Shown here piece by piece: positions 1 through 8,088 of a stretch of 64,000 bases of DNA. The stretch's first letter is position 1, and every line of letters starts with the position of its first letter. Under the pieces are notes generated by a model, which saw only the letters and a program-made list of their open reading frames with translations, was not told the origin of the DNA and searched no databases. The translations under genes and the position numbers were made by a program. Source of the DNA: Microbacterium sp. LWH3-1.2 (GTDB taxonomy: Bacteria; Actinomycetota; Actinomycetes; Actinomycetales; Microbacteriaceae); NCBI RefSeq assembly GCF_040675855.1, contig NZ_JBEGIK010000001.1, positions 2,542,001 through 2,606,000 on the forward strand. The letters run 5' to 3'.

Positions 1-142
1 GACGCGCACCCGTTCCATTCTCGACGGCGTTGAAGACTGAAAGTAGAAGTGCGCAGATCGCAATCAGGGCGACAACTGCGATCGCCACAGTATCCACGAC
101 CTCGAGTCTGCCAGAGCACCGGAGCGATGACCGCCGCATCAT
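1..142 (-). CDS. Partial small membrane protein (3' end outside window)
   Basis: An open frame without stops runs on the minus strand from two adjacent ATG codons (142 and 139) to the left edge, giving 47 codons so far. After a short basic start (Met-Met-Arg-Arg) and a polar stretch it has a clear hydrophobic helix of about 20 residues (roughly residues 18-37, rich in Val, Ala, Ile and Leu), followed by Asn-Ala-Val-Glu-Asn. This looks like the N-terminal membrane anchor of a small integral membrane protein. The remainder lies outside the window, so no family can be named. Support is the helix and the absence of stops only; no strong ribosome-binding site is seen. Confidence 0.4.
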   Translation of the reverse strand, partial: MMRRSSLRCSGRLEVVDTVAIAVVALIAICALLLSVFNAVENGTGAR

Positions 143-396
143 CACTACGGCCCACGTAAGTCCCCCCGGACCGCCCTCTACGTGCTGCCGATCCCCCCGC
201 GAGCGCCGGCACTATGCGGGACGCGTACCGAGCATCCGGCTGGCAGGTGGGTCGAAGTGGTCCGGTACCGCCGGTCTGAGCGAACTCCTGGCGCCGCGTC
301 TCACCGGGGAGTCACCGACTGTCTGAAGCAGATCCGTCTCCAAGCATGGTTGGTGGAATAGGCGGTCTTAGGGCATAACCATGCGACACTCGCGGC

Positions 397-2121
397 ATGA
401 CAGTGGAGTACAAGTTTCGCTCGATGACATCCGTAGCCGGCGAGGAGATCATCCTCCCGACCGGAGGGGTTGTCTGCGTCGTCGGAGGCAACAACGTGGG
501 AAAGTCCCAGTTGCTTCGTGAATTAAATGGATTTGCCACGACCACGGCGCGGGAACTGAAGCCCTTGGTGCTGTCGAGCGTCACCGTCCAGCGACCTTCA
601 GGGACTGTTGAGGACGCCGAGGCCTGGCTAGAACTGCACGCCGATGAGCAGACGGTGCCTGGAGAGAGGCGCAAGTTCGCGGCGAGAGTGGGTGGGAATG
701 GCCACCATGCAGATGACTTCCATCAATGGTTCGCTGCCACCGGTCAGGGCGGTGCGTACCTTGGCAACGCCGCCCCCTTCTTTGTAGAGCACGCTCGTGC
801 CGGCGAATTGTCGGCCTACATGGGCGGCGCGATCGACTCAAAGAGCTACAACCCTCGCAACGTTGCTCTGGTAAAACTTCGGATGTCAGGCGAGCTTGAA
901 GCGGCGATCTCTGACGTGACGCGGGAGGCATTCGGCAGCCCGGTGATACTTGACCGCCTGGATGCTCAAACGCGGCTACGGGTGGGCGAAGTCAGTACCC
1001 CGGTACCACCTCTGAACCGGCCGACACGCGAGTACGCGAGAGCGTTGTCAGAACTTCCGCTGCTGGATGATCAAGGCGACGGTTTGCGCAGCTTTGTCGG
1101 AATCGTCGGGCAGGTGCTGACGCACCCGATGGACGTCTTCTTGGTCGACGAGCCTGAAGCCTTTCTTCACCCAGGCCAGGCCCGTGTGCTCGGACGGTGG
1201 CTTGCACGAGTAGCGACAGACAGGAATCTCCAGGTGTTCGTCGCGACGCATGATCGAGACCTTCTCCTGGGCCTTCTATCGGCGGAGGACGGCGCGAGAG
1301 TCTCGGTCGTGCGCGTGGCGAGGGAAGGTGACGCGTCGCACTTGACTCAAGTGTCGCCTGATGAGATCGCAGATGTCTTCGCCAAGCCGGTCCTCCGATA
1401 CTCAAACGTCCTGCAAGGGTTGTTTCATTCGCAGGTAGTGGTATGCGAAGGTGACGCTGATTGCCGCTTCTACGGGGCCGCTCTTGACGCCATGGGGAGC
1501 GCCCTAGGCAAACGCTCTCTTGCGGATGACACGCTCTTTGTGCCTTCGGGCGGAAAGGGTCAGGTTTCGCCGCTCGTGCGGGTCCTCTCGACGCTCGGCG
1601 TGCGTGCGTGGGCGCTCCCCGACTTCGACGTCATCCGCAACCGCGACGAGCTCAAGTCCATGGTCGAGGGCATTGGCGCCACCTGGACCCAGCAAATGAA
1701 CGACGATTACGTCACCTTGACGCGAGCGATCAACGACGGCGTCCGTTGGGAGGCAGTCAAGAACTCAGGCTTAGCTGCTGTCCCTCCTGGCGAGCCGTTT
1801 GCCGCGGCGGAGCGTCTGTTGGGTGCGCTCCGGGCGGGCGGCGTGCTTGTTGTGCCATCAGGTGAAATGGAAGGGTTCTACCGAGGAACCAAATCGCAGA
1901 AAAGCCTGTGGGTGTCAGAAGCCTTGGAGCTGCGTGTCCACGAGAGCAGTGCGGTCACGGACTACCTAGAGCCGGTCCTCGCCGCCGCTGGGGTCGCACG
2001 AGAGCCAGATGTGGCCTTGGAGAAGCGGATTCAGGCAGGCACGACTCCTCAACCAAGCGATACCGATGAGGGCGAGGTTCCCCCCGCGAAGAAGTCGATG
2101 TGGAAGCGCCGGGAACACTGA
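397..2121 (+). CDS. OLD-like AAA ATPase with C-terminal TOPRIM nuclease domain
   Basis: A 574-residue protein with an ABC-type ATPase domain followed by a TOPRIM-like domain, the architecture of the OLD (overcoming lysogenization defect) family. Walker A is GGNNVGKS (residues 30-37), a signature-like GDGLRS lies at 227-232, Walker B is FLVDEPEAFLHP (248-259) and the H-loop His is in VATHD (285). The TOPRIM part shows CEGDAD with Glu351, GGKGQ (385-389), a DFD pair (409-411) and SGEMEGFY (488-495). OLD-type proteins are ATP-dependent nucleases, many acting against phages; here the role is inferred. It stands alone, with no helicase partner of the Gabija kind beside it. Base composition is less GC-rich than the core genes, suggesting transfer. 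The ATG at 397 is the first Met before the ATPase core. Confidence 0.82.
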   Translation: MTVEYKFRSMTSVAGEEIILPTGGVVCVVGGNNVGKSQLLRELNGFATTTARELKPLVLSSVTVQRPSGTVEDAEAWLELHADEQTVPGERRKFAARVGGNGHHADDFHQWFAATGQGGAYLGNAAPFFVEHARAGELSAYMGGAIDSKSYNPRNVALVKLRMSGELEAAISDVTREAFGSPVILDRLDAQTRLRVGEVSTPVPPLNRPTREYARALSELPLLDDQGDGLRSFVGIVGQVLTHPMDVFLVDEPEAFLHPGQARVLGRWLARVATDRNLQVFVATHDRDLLLGLLSAEDGARVSVVRVAREGDASHLTQVSPDEIADVFAKPVLRYSNVLQGLFHSQVVVCEGDADCRFYGAALDAMGSALGKRSLADDTLFVPSGGKGQVSPLVRVLSTLGVRAWALPDFDVIRNRDELKSMVEGIGATWTQQMNDDYVTLTRAINDGVRWEAVKNSGLAAVPPGEPFAAAERLLGALRAGGVLVVPSGEMEGFYRGTKSQKSLWVSEALELRVHESSAVTDYLEPVLAAAGVAREPDVALEKRIQAGTTPQPSDTDEGEVPPAKKSMWKRREH

Positions 2122-2361
2122 CCAAGCAGGAGTCGAACTAAGCGCGGCGGCCCCTGGCCCTTTCTGCCGCAGTGGATCACAGTCGCGTACGACCCTAAGG
2201 AGCAGGACGAACGGATCGGACGGGTGCTCTCCCGCATCACCGAGGGGCAGCTCAGGCCGGCCTTGGAGTCGAAGCACCCAGGTACCGCAAACTCCCTCGT
2301 CCGCGGCGTACTCGCCTCGCCCGCGGCTTCGATGAAGGGACTCAACGTACGCCATGGATGA
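2122..2361 (+). pseudogene. Coding-like remnant continuing past the ATPase stop
   Basis: The frame of the upstream ATPase gene continues after its TGA for 79 codons to the next stop at 2359-2361. The second half reads as a plausible protein (for example WITVAYDPKEQDERIGRVLS and later a GQLRPALESKHPG stretch) with mostly G or C in third positions, yet it has no in-frame ATG and no good ribosome-binding site. It could be the tail of a gene cut by a rearrangement, or a lost C-terminal extension. I do not recognise the family. Confidence 0.3.
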
Positions 2362-2631
2362 GTAAGGTGAGCACGTCGTCGCCTAAGTCCCGCACCGTTC
2401 GTCGGGCAACAACCTCGTGAAGCGTGGCAGCCCGTTGGAGTCGGGTCGGCGGAGGACGATCCAACATTGCTTTGGCGGTGCGGTACTTCTCCGGCGCTCA
2501 ATTGCCCGTCCCGTTGCGGACGCCGGCAGGTCGATCAGCGAGGTCGCCGCGTCCGCTCCGCGCGCCTCGCCTCCCCTCAGAACCGTCACCCTAAGTTGGA
2601 TTCGCCGAAAGTGTGATGACCTGGGGGTTGT
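2362..2631. other. Intergenic stretch with no supported gene
   Basis: About 270 bases between the remnant and the next membrane protein. Open frames exist in all directions but none has a recognisable protein, a good start site or coding-like composition. No hairpin terminator or clear promoter stands out. Confidence 0.4.
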
Positions 2632-3132
2632 ATGACGGATTCGTTGGTGAACGGGCTCTTCCTGGTGGGGGCGTCGCTGCTAGCCCTGGTCGGGGTTCTC
2701 GCAACGCGCGGCGAACCACGGCTGGCAAAGGAACTGCAAGCACTCAACGCGATCATCAAGGACATGCCCAAGGGCGAAGAGAGATCGGCGCTCAAGGAGC
2801 GACGAAGCAGGCTCGCATTGAACTTCGCGCGGCGAGGTCAGATCGCCCTAGCAGATCTGGTCATGTATGTGATCTTCGGCGGACTACTTCTCATGTACGT
2901 GCCTCTCTCAATCTCCCAGATGCTCGGCCGGGAGCCGGAGCAGGTCTTCACCCAGGTAGTGCTATTTGTCATGCTTGTGGTCTTCACGATCGGCGCCGTG
3001 GCATTCCTACTCGGCGTCGCTGCAGGATTGATCATCGGAATCTCTGCGCTCATCCGATGGGTTCGGGGTCGTCGCGGTCTCAACGCCAATCCCGCTGAGG
3101 GTTCCCCCGCAGCCTCGTCCAGCCACCCGTAA
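2632..3132 (+). CDS. Hypothetical multi-pass membrane protein
   Basis: A 166-residue protein of unknown family. It begins with a hydrophobic segment (about residues 6-24), followed by a charged cytoplasmic-looking stretch with many Lys, Arg and Glu (about 25-70). Two more hydrophobic regions follow: 73-95 and a long one at 108-140 that may cross twice. The tail is basic (RWVRGRRG) and then Ser/Pro rich. A G-run upstream of the ATG is only a weak ribosome-binding site. It stands alone between the ATPase unit and the convergent PadR locus, and nothing in the sequence shows its job. Confidence 0.65.
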   Translation: MTDSLVNGLFLVGASLLALVGVLATRGEPRLAKELQALNAIIKDMPKGEERSALKERRSRLALNFARRGQIALADLVMYVIFGGLLLMYVPLSISQMLGREPEQVFTQVVLFVMLVVFTIGAVAFLLGVAAGLIIGISALIRWVRGRRGLNANPAEGSPAASSSHP

Positions 3133-3210
3133 AGCCGGCGCTGCTATTCGGAGTTAGCGCGATTGCCGGTCCTCCAACGCGCGCGTCCCGCGCGGCGGTG
3201 AGTACTCGCG

Positions 3211-3891
3211 CTATCCGGACGTGAGAGGGATGTGCGGCAGAGGCTGAGGATCCTGCTCGACCCACCACGCGCCGACTGACTCGAAGTACTCAGGGAGGCA
3301 GCTCTCAGCCGTGACCTCAAGGCCGACACGGGCTTCATCGGTGGGCGCGGTGATTTCGTAGTCGAACGTGCGTTGGTTGTCGCGGATTGCGTATATCGCG
3401 CTGGGCTGCGCTCCGGCGGTGGTTACGCAGTCCCGCCAGTCGAGCAGAGCCTGCTCATACTCGGTGGTCGAAACGACTCCGTCGCTGAGGATGGCGCGCT
3501 GGTACTCGGAGGCATCCTGCAGCAGAACGTCGAGCGTCCGTCCACTGCCTGGCCCGGCGAGACGCTCTTCCTGTGCCCGCACGACCACCCACCCGCCGGC
3601 GGCAACCGTGAGCAGCGACGCGGCGCCAATGACCGCCGTGGTTCGTGCCCACCGGCGGCGAGCGGCGGCGGATTCTTTGCCGCTCGGGTGTGCGGAGACC
3701 GGTCGGCGCCAATGGTGACGTAATCCGTCAAGCCGCAGCATCCAAGCCTCGCCCGGAGTCGGACCCGCGCCGCCTCGCGCGTCATCGACGTCGAGCAGCG
3801 TGGTCAACACGAAACTGCCGTGCAGGTCTCGCCACCAGCGGGGATACCAGCGCAGCAACCTCTCGTACTTGCGCTGGTTCGGCGGCTTCAT
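3211..3891 (-). CDS. Single-pass membrane protein paired with PadR
   Basis: A 226-residue protein. Its N-terminus (YERLLRWYPRWWRDLHG) resembles the start of actinobacterial membrane proteins that commonly follow a PadR gene. A single membrane helix is seen at about residues 84-104, followed by an extracytoplasmic part of about 120 residues with two Cys (in WRDC and ESC) that could pair. Its ATG overlaps the TGA of the upstream padR gene in an ATGA junction, so the two are probably translated together and controlled by that regulator. The function is unknown; a sensor or envelope role is an inference from the pairing. Confidence 0.7.
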   Translation of the reverse strand: MKPPNQRKYERLLRWYPRWWRDLHGSFVLTTLLDVDDARGGAGPTPGEAWMLRLDGLRHHWRRPVSAHPSGKESAAARRRWARTTAVIGAASLLTVAAGGWVVVRAQEERLAGPGSGRTLDVLLQDASEYQRAILSDGVVSTTEYEQALLDWRDCVTTAGAQPSAIYAIRDNQRTFDYEITAPTDEARVGLEVTAESCLPEYFESVGAWWVEQDPQPLPHIPLTSG

Positions 3892-4259
3892 CGGGCCGCG
3901 ACGGGGGTCGTGATGACCCGCGTCCCTGCAAGGGCGCGACGTGCGGCGCGCGCTCTGCCTTCTAGGTTGGAGGTCTCTTCCGTGAGTGCATGGCGTCCGG
4001 ACTCGGTGAGGCGGTAGTAGCGTCTCGCACGGCCATCGACGACCTCTTCGCGATCCACATCGACCAGGCGTCCGCGTTCAAGTCGCTCGAGCGCGGCATA
4101 AAGGGTGGGAACCTTCAGCGAGACGATTCGGCCGCCGCCTGCCGTACTCAGCAACTCGACGTCGCGCAGGATTCCATATCCGTGCTTGCTGGCCTCGGCG
4201 AGTGACACCAGGATCCAGAACGACACCTCATTGGCCACTTCGCGGAGATCCGAACTCAT
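3888..4259 (-). CDS. PadR family transcriptional regulator
   Basis: A 123-residue PadR-type winged-helix repressor. The family core is clear: FWILVSLAEASKHGYGI near the N-terminus, then VPTLYAALERLERGRLVD (recognition helix and wing) and RRYYRLTESGRHAL. The frame is open further upstream, but homology begins at this ATG, so the longer start is rejected. The gene overlaps the following membrane-protein gene by ATGA. A perfect inverted repeat 16 bases upstream of the start is a good candidate for an autoregulatory operator. Such regulators usually respond to a small hydrophobic ligand; none can be predicted here. Confidence 0.88.
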   Translation of the reverse strand: MSSDLREVANEVSFWILVSLAEASKHGYGILRDVELLSTAGGGRIVSLKVPTLYAALERLERGRLVDVDREEVVDGRARRYYRLTESGRHALTEETSNLEGRARAARRALAGTRVITTPVAAR

Positions 4260-4274
4260 GCGACGAGCATATTC

Positions 4275-4294
4275 TGTCGATGAGAGTATCGACA
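4275..4294. promoter_or_regulatory. Candidate PadR operator
   Basis: A perfect inverted repeat with arms TGTCGAT and ATCGACA separated by 6 bases lies just upstream of padR. On the minus strand it overlaps a plausible promoter with TTGTCG as -35 and AATATG as -10 at about 16 bases. Binding by the adjacent PadR is inferred from position and symmetry. Confidence 0.55.
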
Positions 4295-4421
4295 AGAGGT
4301 CGGCGGGCAGACAACTGCGGCGTTCACGTGCCGCGCGTTTCGTCGGTGGGTGTGCGGGCACTTGAACCCCCACGTTGAAGATTGACGTGAACTCACTCGG
4401 CCGAATCGGACAATACCCAGT

Positions 4422-5021
4422 GTGACTAACCACGACGGCGCGATCATTGCCCGCTCCCTGAGTCAGCGGGCCGCGTTCGCCGAGCTGTACGACCGGCACG
4501 AGCGAGTCGTGTATCGCTATGCCGCTCGGCGGCTCGGGGCCACACATGCTGACGACATCACCTCCGAGACGTTCCTCGTCGCGTTCAGCCGACGCGAGAC
4601 CTTCTCCGGTGGCCCAGATGCACGCCCATGGCTACTGGGCATCGCCACCACTCTCATGCAGAAACACGCCCGGCAGGAAGCCCGAGCGTGGAAGGGAATG
4701 CTCGCGTCCGATCTGGCCCGCGTCGATATCGACCACATCGAGCAAGCCGAGGCCCGGCTCGACGCGCGAACCCTCGCCCGTCGACTCGGCCAGGCGCTTG
4801 CACGGCTTCCGGCCGGCGACCGCAACGTGCTCCTGCTGAACACCTTCGCCGACCTCGACTACGCCGGCATCAGCGAAGCACTGAGCATTCCCATCGGCAC
4901 GGTCCGCTCACGACTGAACCGCGCACGCCAGAAGCTGCAAACCGCGATCGCCCCGGCACTCAAAGACGACAAGGAAGAGACCCATGGACGAACTTTCGCT
5001 CCTGCGCCGAGCGCGGACTGA
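4422..5021 (+). CDS. ECF-type RNA polymerase sigma factor (module 1)
   Basis: A 199-residue sigma-70 family factor with only regions 2 and 4, as in ECF factors. Region 2 is FAELYDRHERVVYRYAARR through DDITSETFLVAF; region 4 is ARLPAGDRNVLLL through YAGISEALSIPIGTVRSRLNRAR. It starts with GTG at 4422. Its 3' end overlaps the next gene by 38 bases; that gene encodes a membrane protein likely to be its partner or anti-sigma factor. The C-terminal 25 residues after the helix-turn-helix are not conserved-looking and may exist only because of the overlap. Target genes are not visible. Confidence 0.88.
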   Translation: MTNHDGAIIARSLSQRAAFAELYDRHERVVYRYAARRLGATHADDITSETFLVAFSRRETFSGGPDARPWLLGIATTLMQKHARQEARAWKGMLASDLARVDIDHIEQAEARLDARTLARRLGQALARLPAGDRNVLLLNTFADLDYAGISEALSIPIGTVRSRLNRARQKLQTAIAPALKDDKEETHGRTFAPAPSAD

Positions 5022-6105
5022 TATCCCCGAACGCACCCCCGACCAGATCGCTCACGGACGGGCGGCGCTGTTCACCGCCATCGAGGACGAGTCCCCGTTC
5101 GGGATCGTCGACCCGGCTGAGCGCGCAGCGACCACAGCGACGGTGAAGCCGGTCAAGCGCCGGCGTCGCCGCGTCGCCGCGTGGACGAGTTTCTCCGTCC
5201 TGGGAGCGAGCGCGCTGACCATCACGCTCGTCGCGGTCAACGTGGTCGGAGTCCCTGGGGTGGAGGTCGGTGCCGACCCGGCGGCTGCGAGTGTGCTGGG
5301 ATCGGCGGCAGCCGCAACGCTCCAGTTCAGTGACCCTGTGGTCGGCGCCGGTCAGTACATGCGCGTGCAGACCGACGCTCTCTACCTGGGGCAAGGCAAC
5401 GTCCCCGGCGATCCCGAGACGCCTGCCGCGTTCCTCGAGAACGCCCACGACGAGCTCTACGTGCCCGCGAACCAGGAGGACGAGTGGGTCTGGGTTCGGT
5501 GCGTGCGCACCCTCGCCGAAACCTTCGGACCGGAATCCGAGGCGTTCGCCGCGCAGGTCGCGGAAGACCAAGCCAAGTACGACGCCGACATCATCCGCCG
5601 ATTCCCCGCAGGCGTCGCGCCCAGCGGGTTGATTAACGGCTACGGAAACGGGACCACCACCAGCGACGACTACGACGCTCTTCCCAGCGACCCGACGCAG
5701 CTGCTCCAGGCAATCTACGAGGTCAACGGCGAGACCGGCCCGTCGCGCGACGGGCAGGCGTTCGAGTGGATCGTCACCACACTGCGCGGTGGAACCGTAC
5801 CCGCCGAGTTCCGCGCTGCCCTCTATAAGGCGACCGCGGAGATCCCTGATGTGACAGTCACAGAAGGCCAGGCCACCCTGAACGGCAAGACAGGCGTTGC
5901 GATCGGCCGCCTGGAACCGTCATCCAACACTCGCCGGGACATCATCATCGATCCCGCCACCGGGCGGTTCATCGGCGAGCGAGAAATAGCCGTCGACGGC
6001 TGGCCAGGCGTCCCCGGGAACACCATCATGGCTTCGACCGCGGTGACAACCACCGTCGCCGACGCAGCCCCCACCGACACCGCGCTCTGCGGAAGCCACA
6101 GATAA
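4984..6105 (+). CDS. CU044_5270-like membrane protein, likely sigma partner
   Basis: A 373-residue protein with a cytoplasmic N-terminus of about 60 residues (start MDELSLLRRAR), a basic cluster RRRRR, one membrane helix at about 66-88 and a large extracytoplasmic domain. The layout and the N-terminal pattern resemble the CU044_5270 family, which in actinobacteria sits directly after an ECF sigma factor. The gene starts inside the 3' end of the sigma gene, so the two are coupled. The likely role is to tether or control the sigma factor in response to an envelope signal, by analogy with anti-sigma factors. No zinc-finger anti-sigma motif (HxxxCxxC) is seen, so the mechanism must differ from that class. 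Confidence 0.75.
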   Translation: MDELSLLRRARTDIPERTPDQIAHGRAALFTAIEDESPFGIVDPAERAATTATVKPVKRRRRRVAAWTSFSVLGASALTITLVAVNVVGVPGVEVGADPAAASVLGSAAAATLQFSDPVVGAGQYMRVQTDALYLGQGNVPGDPETPAAFLENAHDELYVPANQEDEWVWVRCVRTLAETFGPESEAFAAQVAEDQAKYDADIIRRFPAGVAPSGLINGYGNGTTTSDDYDALPSDPTQLLQAIYEVNGETGPSRDGQAFEWIVTTLRGGTVPAEFRAALYKATAEIPDVTVTEGQATLNGKTGVAIGRLEPSSNTRRDIIIDPATGRFIGEREIAVDGWPGVPGNTIMASTAVTTTVADAAPTDTALCGSHR

Positions 6106-6114
6106 AGGCATCCC

Positions 6115-6249
6115 ATGAAGGTCGACGCCACCCTTCGAGGCATCACCCCGGCAGACGTATCGCTCCCACCGACTTTCCAGATTGACCTCACCTGGGTGCT
6201 CGCAGAGGCCAGCGAATCGCCGCCAGACCAAAAGCGAGAAAGCCGATAA
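6115..6249 (+). CDS. Possible 44-residue small protein after the module 1 partner
   Basis: A short frame starting with ATG 9 bases after the preceding stop, with AAAGG just before it. It would make 44 residues beginning MKVDATLRGITP and ending in a charged tail (DQKRESR). Its Phe-Gln-Ile-Asp-Leu-Thr-Trp segment echoes an Ile-Asp-Leu-Thr-Trp segment in the module 2 membrane protein (around 9,523), which could be a trace of common origin or chance. No known family. Confidence 0.35.
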   Translation: MKVDATLRGITPADVSLPPTFQIDLTWVLAEASESPPDQKRESR

Positions 6250-6445
6250 CGCGTTTACCGTGCGGAACGCGCGGAAGATGCATTACCCATTGTCCCGCGT
6301 CGAACGCGACCAGCCGAGTACCCGTCAAGCGCCCCTGACGGTCCTTCCCCGCGCATGAGTGGGTGTTCCGGGTTCCTGCCGGCGTTCGCGCATCAACTAC
6401 GTAACGAAGCTCTCCCTTGAAGCGGCGTTGCTTCACCATTGGCGC

Positions 6446-6911
6446 ATGCGACCAACGCGGATGCCTGCGGCTATCGGGGCGTTGGTCTGTCTAGCGCCGG
6501 CCTTAGCGGGGTGTGTCTCGGTGCAGAGTTGTCCCGGCTGGGCAGGGTACGAGACAGCCCGACGACGCCGCCGACAGCGCCGATGCCGTCGTAGTAGGGC
6601 GCGTCGTGGAGAAGGTCTCGACGACAGACTTCAATGGAGCAAGCGCGAACGTCTGGTCTGTCGAGGTCGCCGATTGGATAAAGGGCGACGGCCCCGACCG
6701 CATCAAGGTCCTCTCGCCGCCGTCCACCTGTGGTCCCAACACAGATCCGTACCTCGACGAGGGGGACCCGCTCGAGACGGCCTCCAGGCACGGCCCAACA
6801 GCGCTCTTCCTCGTGGGCGACGATCTCGACTGGAGGACTATTAGCCCGGTCCAAGGGCTCGTCGAGCTGGCGCCGGACGAGCACATGCCGACAGCTTGGC
6901 CAGCCCCGTAG
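6446..6911 (+). pseudogene. Lipoprotein gene broken by a single-base frameshift
   Basis: From ATG 6446 the frame encodes a signal peptide with lipobox LAGC followed by VSVQSCPGWAGYE. It then turns into an improbable Arg-rich run and stops near 6,844. The continuation of a normal protein lies in another frame: from about 6,560, DDAADSADAVVVGRV, then VWSVEVADWIKGDGPDRI, a CGPN segment and a Trp-Pro-Ala-Pro end at 6911. Joining the two frames at about 6,553-6,563 requires removing one base and restores a lipoprotein of about 150 residues, similar to secreted actinobacterial proteins starting SCPxWxxYETPxDAA. Either a true frameshift mutation or a sequencing error. The function is unknown. Confidence 0.6.
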
Positions 6912-6965
6912 CCGGTCGTCCGCCGTGCGCTGTCATTGTCTATGCCTGCCCCGGCGCCCGGATCG

Positions 6966-7310
6966 TTACGGGAACGCTCCGGTGATCTGCTCCGCAAACG
7001 AGCCGACAGTGCTGAGCGCCACTGCGAGCACACCCGCAGCGACGATTCCGAAAACCGCGACGCGTCCGACACTGCTTCCTCGCACGATCGCCGCGACGAG
7101 CACCCCTATTGCCGTCAGAACAGCGACAGTCTGACCGGCCACAACGGCGAACGCCACGTACACGAACGTGTCCGTACCAGGCTCGAAGCCGCGCGGACTC
7201 GCGAGCATGATCAACCCCGGCACCACGAAGACGCCCACAACGAGAAACACCCCAGGCGGTATCTCACGTCGGACGCGGATCTTCGGCGACGTGTCCTGAG
7301 AGGCGCTCAT
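6966..7310 (-). CDS. Small hypothetical membrane protein (3 helices)
   Basis: A 114-residue protein starting with a polar N-terminus (MSASQDTSPKIRVRRE). Three hydrophobic segments follow at about 21-38, 47-70 and 78-100, and the end is short (EQITGAFP). Topology suggests a small integral membrane protein of the cytoplasmic membrane. It stands alone on the minus strand with no operon partner. No family is recognised. Confidence 0.6.
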   Translation of the reverse strand: MSASQDTSPKIRVRREIPPGVFLVVGVFVVPGLIMLASPRGFEPGTDTFVYVAFAVVAGQTVAVLTAIGVLVAAIVRGSSVGRVAVFGIVAAGVLAVALSTVGSFAEQITGAFP

Positions 7311-7743
7311 GTCGACAAGGTATCGCCTCTTCGTGTAGCAGACAGCCGCCGCCCGCTTGCCGGTCCGTTATCGGACCGACCGCGTGACGGGGCTCCGCTG
7401 CACGCCACTCCCCTGCCGACAGCGGTGCGATGCCCGTTTACCCTGTTCGGTCCTCTGCGCGCTCAGCGCGCCGTAAACGCTCGCCCAGGCGACGAGCCCA
7501 ATAGTGAGAAACCGGGTAACGCAGTTCCCCAGCAAAGCGCATCGTCTTCGCGTCTAGTGCGAATAGGCCGCTCCCCTCGGCCTCCGCTGTATGGGCGCCG
7601 CACGAGCTCAATCATCGGCCGGCCGATCGCTCGTCCTCGCTCACACCCCATAGTGTCCGCGAGTCCGTCGAAGGTTTGGAATTTCCTTTCCGGCACGAGA
7701 CCGGTTTGTCTGCCGCTGCCAATACAGACGGTGCGCGACCGGG
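7311..7743. other. 433-base gap without a supported gene
   Basis: No open frame here has family features or a good start. The only structure noted is a small hairpin with arms CGGTCCG and CGGACCG around TTAT at 7361-7378, too short and without a T-run to call a terminator. The minus-strand gene upstream of this gap ends at 7744, so part of it is probably its 3' untranslated region. Confidence 0.35.
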
Positions 7744-8088
7744 CTAGCTCTCGAGAAGCGGTGGCAACGTCACCATCCAGACAACCAACTTGCCCACGAT
7801 GGCGAGGAAGAAGCCAACCATGATCACCAGAATGACGGCACCGCGGGTGTATCCACTGCGCCTCCAGAAAGCAGCAACCAGGACACCCCAGGCGATGAGC
7901 GCGATCGCGCCTGTCCAGCCCAGGATTCGACCCCAGGTCCACACAGCATCTTCGCTCGCGGTCGGCCCGTACACAGGCACTTCCCCTGCGAGCGAAGCCA
8001 CCTGCGACACCCCCATCCAGAGGAGAACGACCGCGGGCACATAGCCCGCGACGATCCATCTAGAAGGTCGGGAGGTCAACGAGATCAT
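7744..8088 (-). CDS. Small hypothetical membrane protein (3 helices)
   Basis: A 114-residue protein starting MISLTSRPSRW. Hydrophobic segments lie at about 12-32 (AGYVPAVVLLWMGVSQVASL), 52-70 and 80-105. Longer in-frame starts reach back to 8208, but they would run through the middle of the DUF3892 gene in another frame and lack membrane character, so the ATG at 8088 is preferred. Even so, its first 29 bases overlap the end of the DUF3892 gene, so the two are probably co-transcribed. The function is unknown. Confidence 0.55.
   Translation of the reverse strand: MISLTSRPSRWIVAGYVPAVVLLWMGVSQVASLAGEVPVYGPTASEDAVWTWGRILGWTGAIALIAWGVLVAAFWRRSGYTRGAVILVIMVGFFLAIVGKLVVWMVTLPPLLES

Noticed and set aside
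6188..6439. An 83-codon minus-strand frame between module 1 and the broken lipoprotein
   Set aside because: Third-position G+C is only moderate, there is no ribosome-binding site, and no family is recognisable, though one hydrophobic stretch is present.
7361..7378. Small hairpin CGGTCCG-TTAT-CGGACCG
   Set aside because: Stem of only 7 bases, no T-run and no gene end close by.
6936..7823. A 295-codon plus-strand frame
   Set aside because: It lies opposite a membrane-protein gene and the following gap; the product is rich in Arg, His and Asp without any domain.
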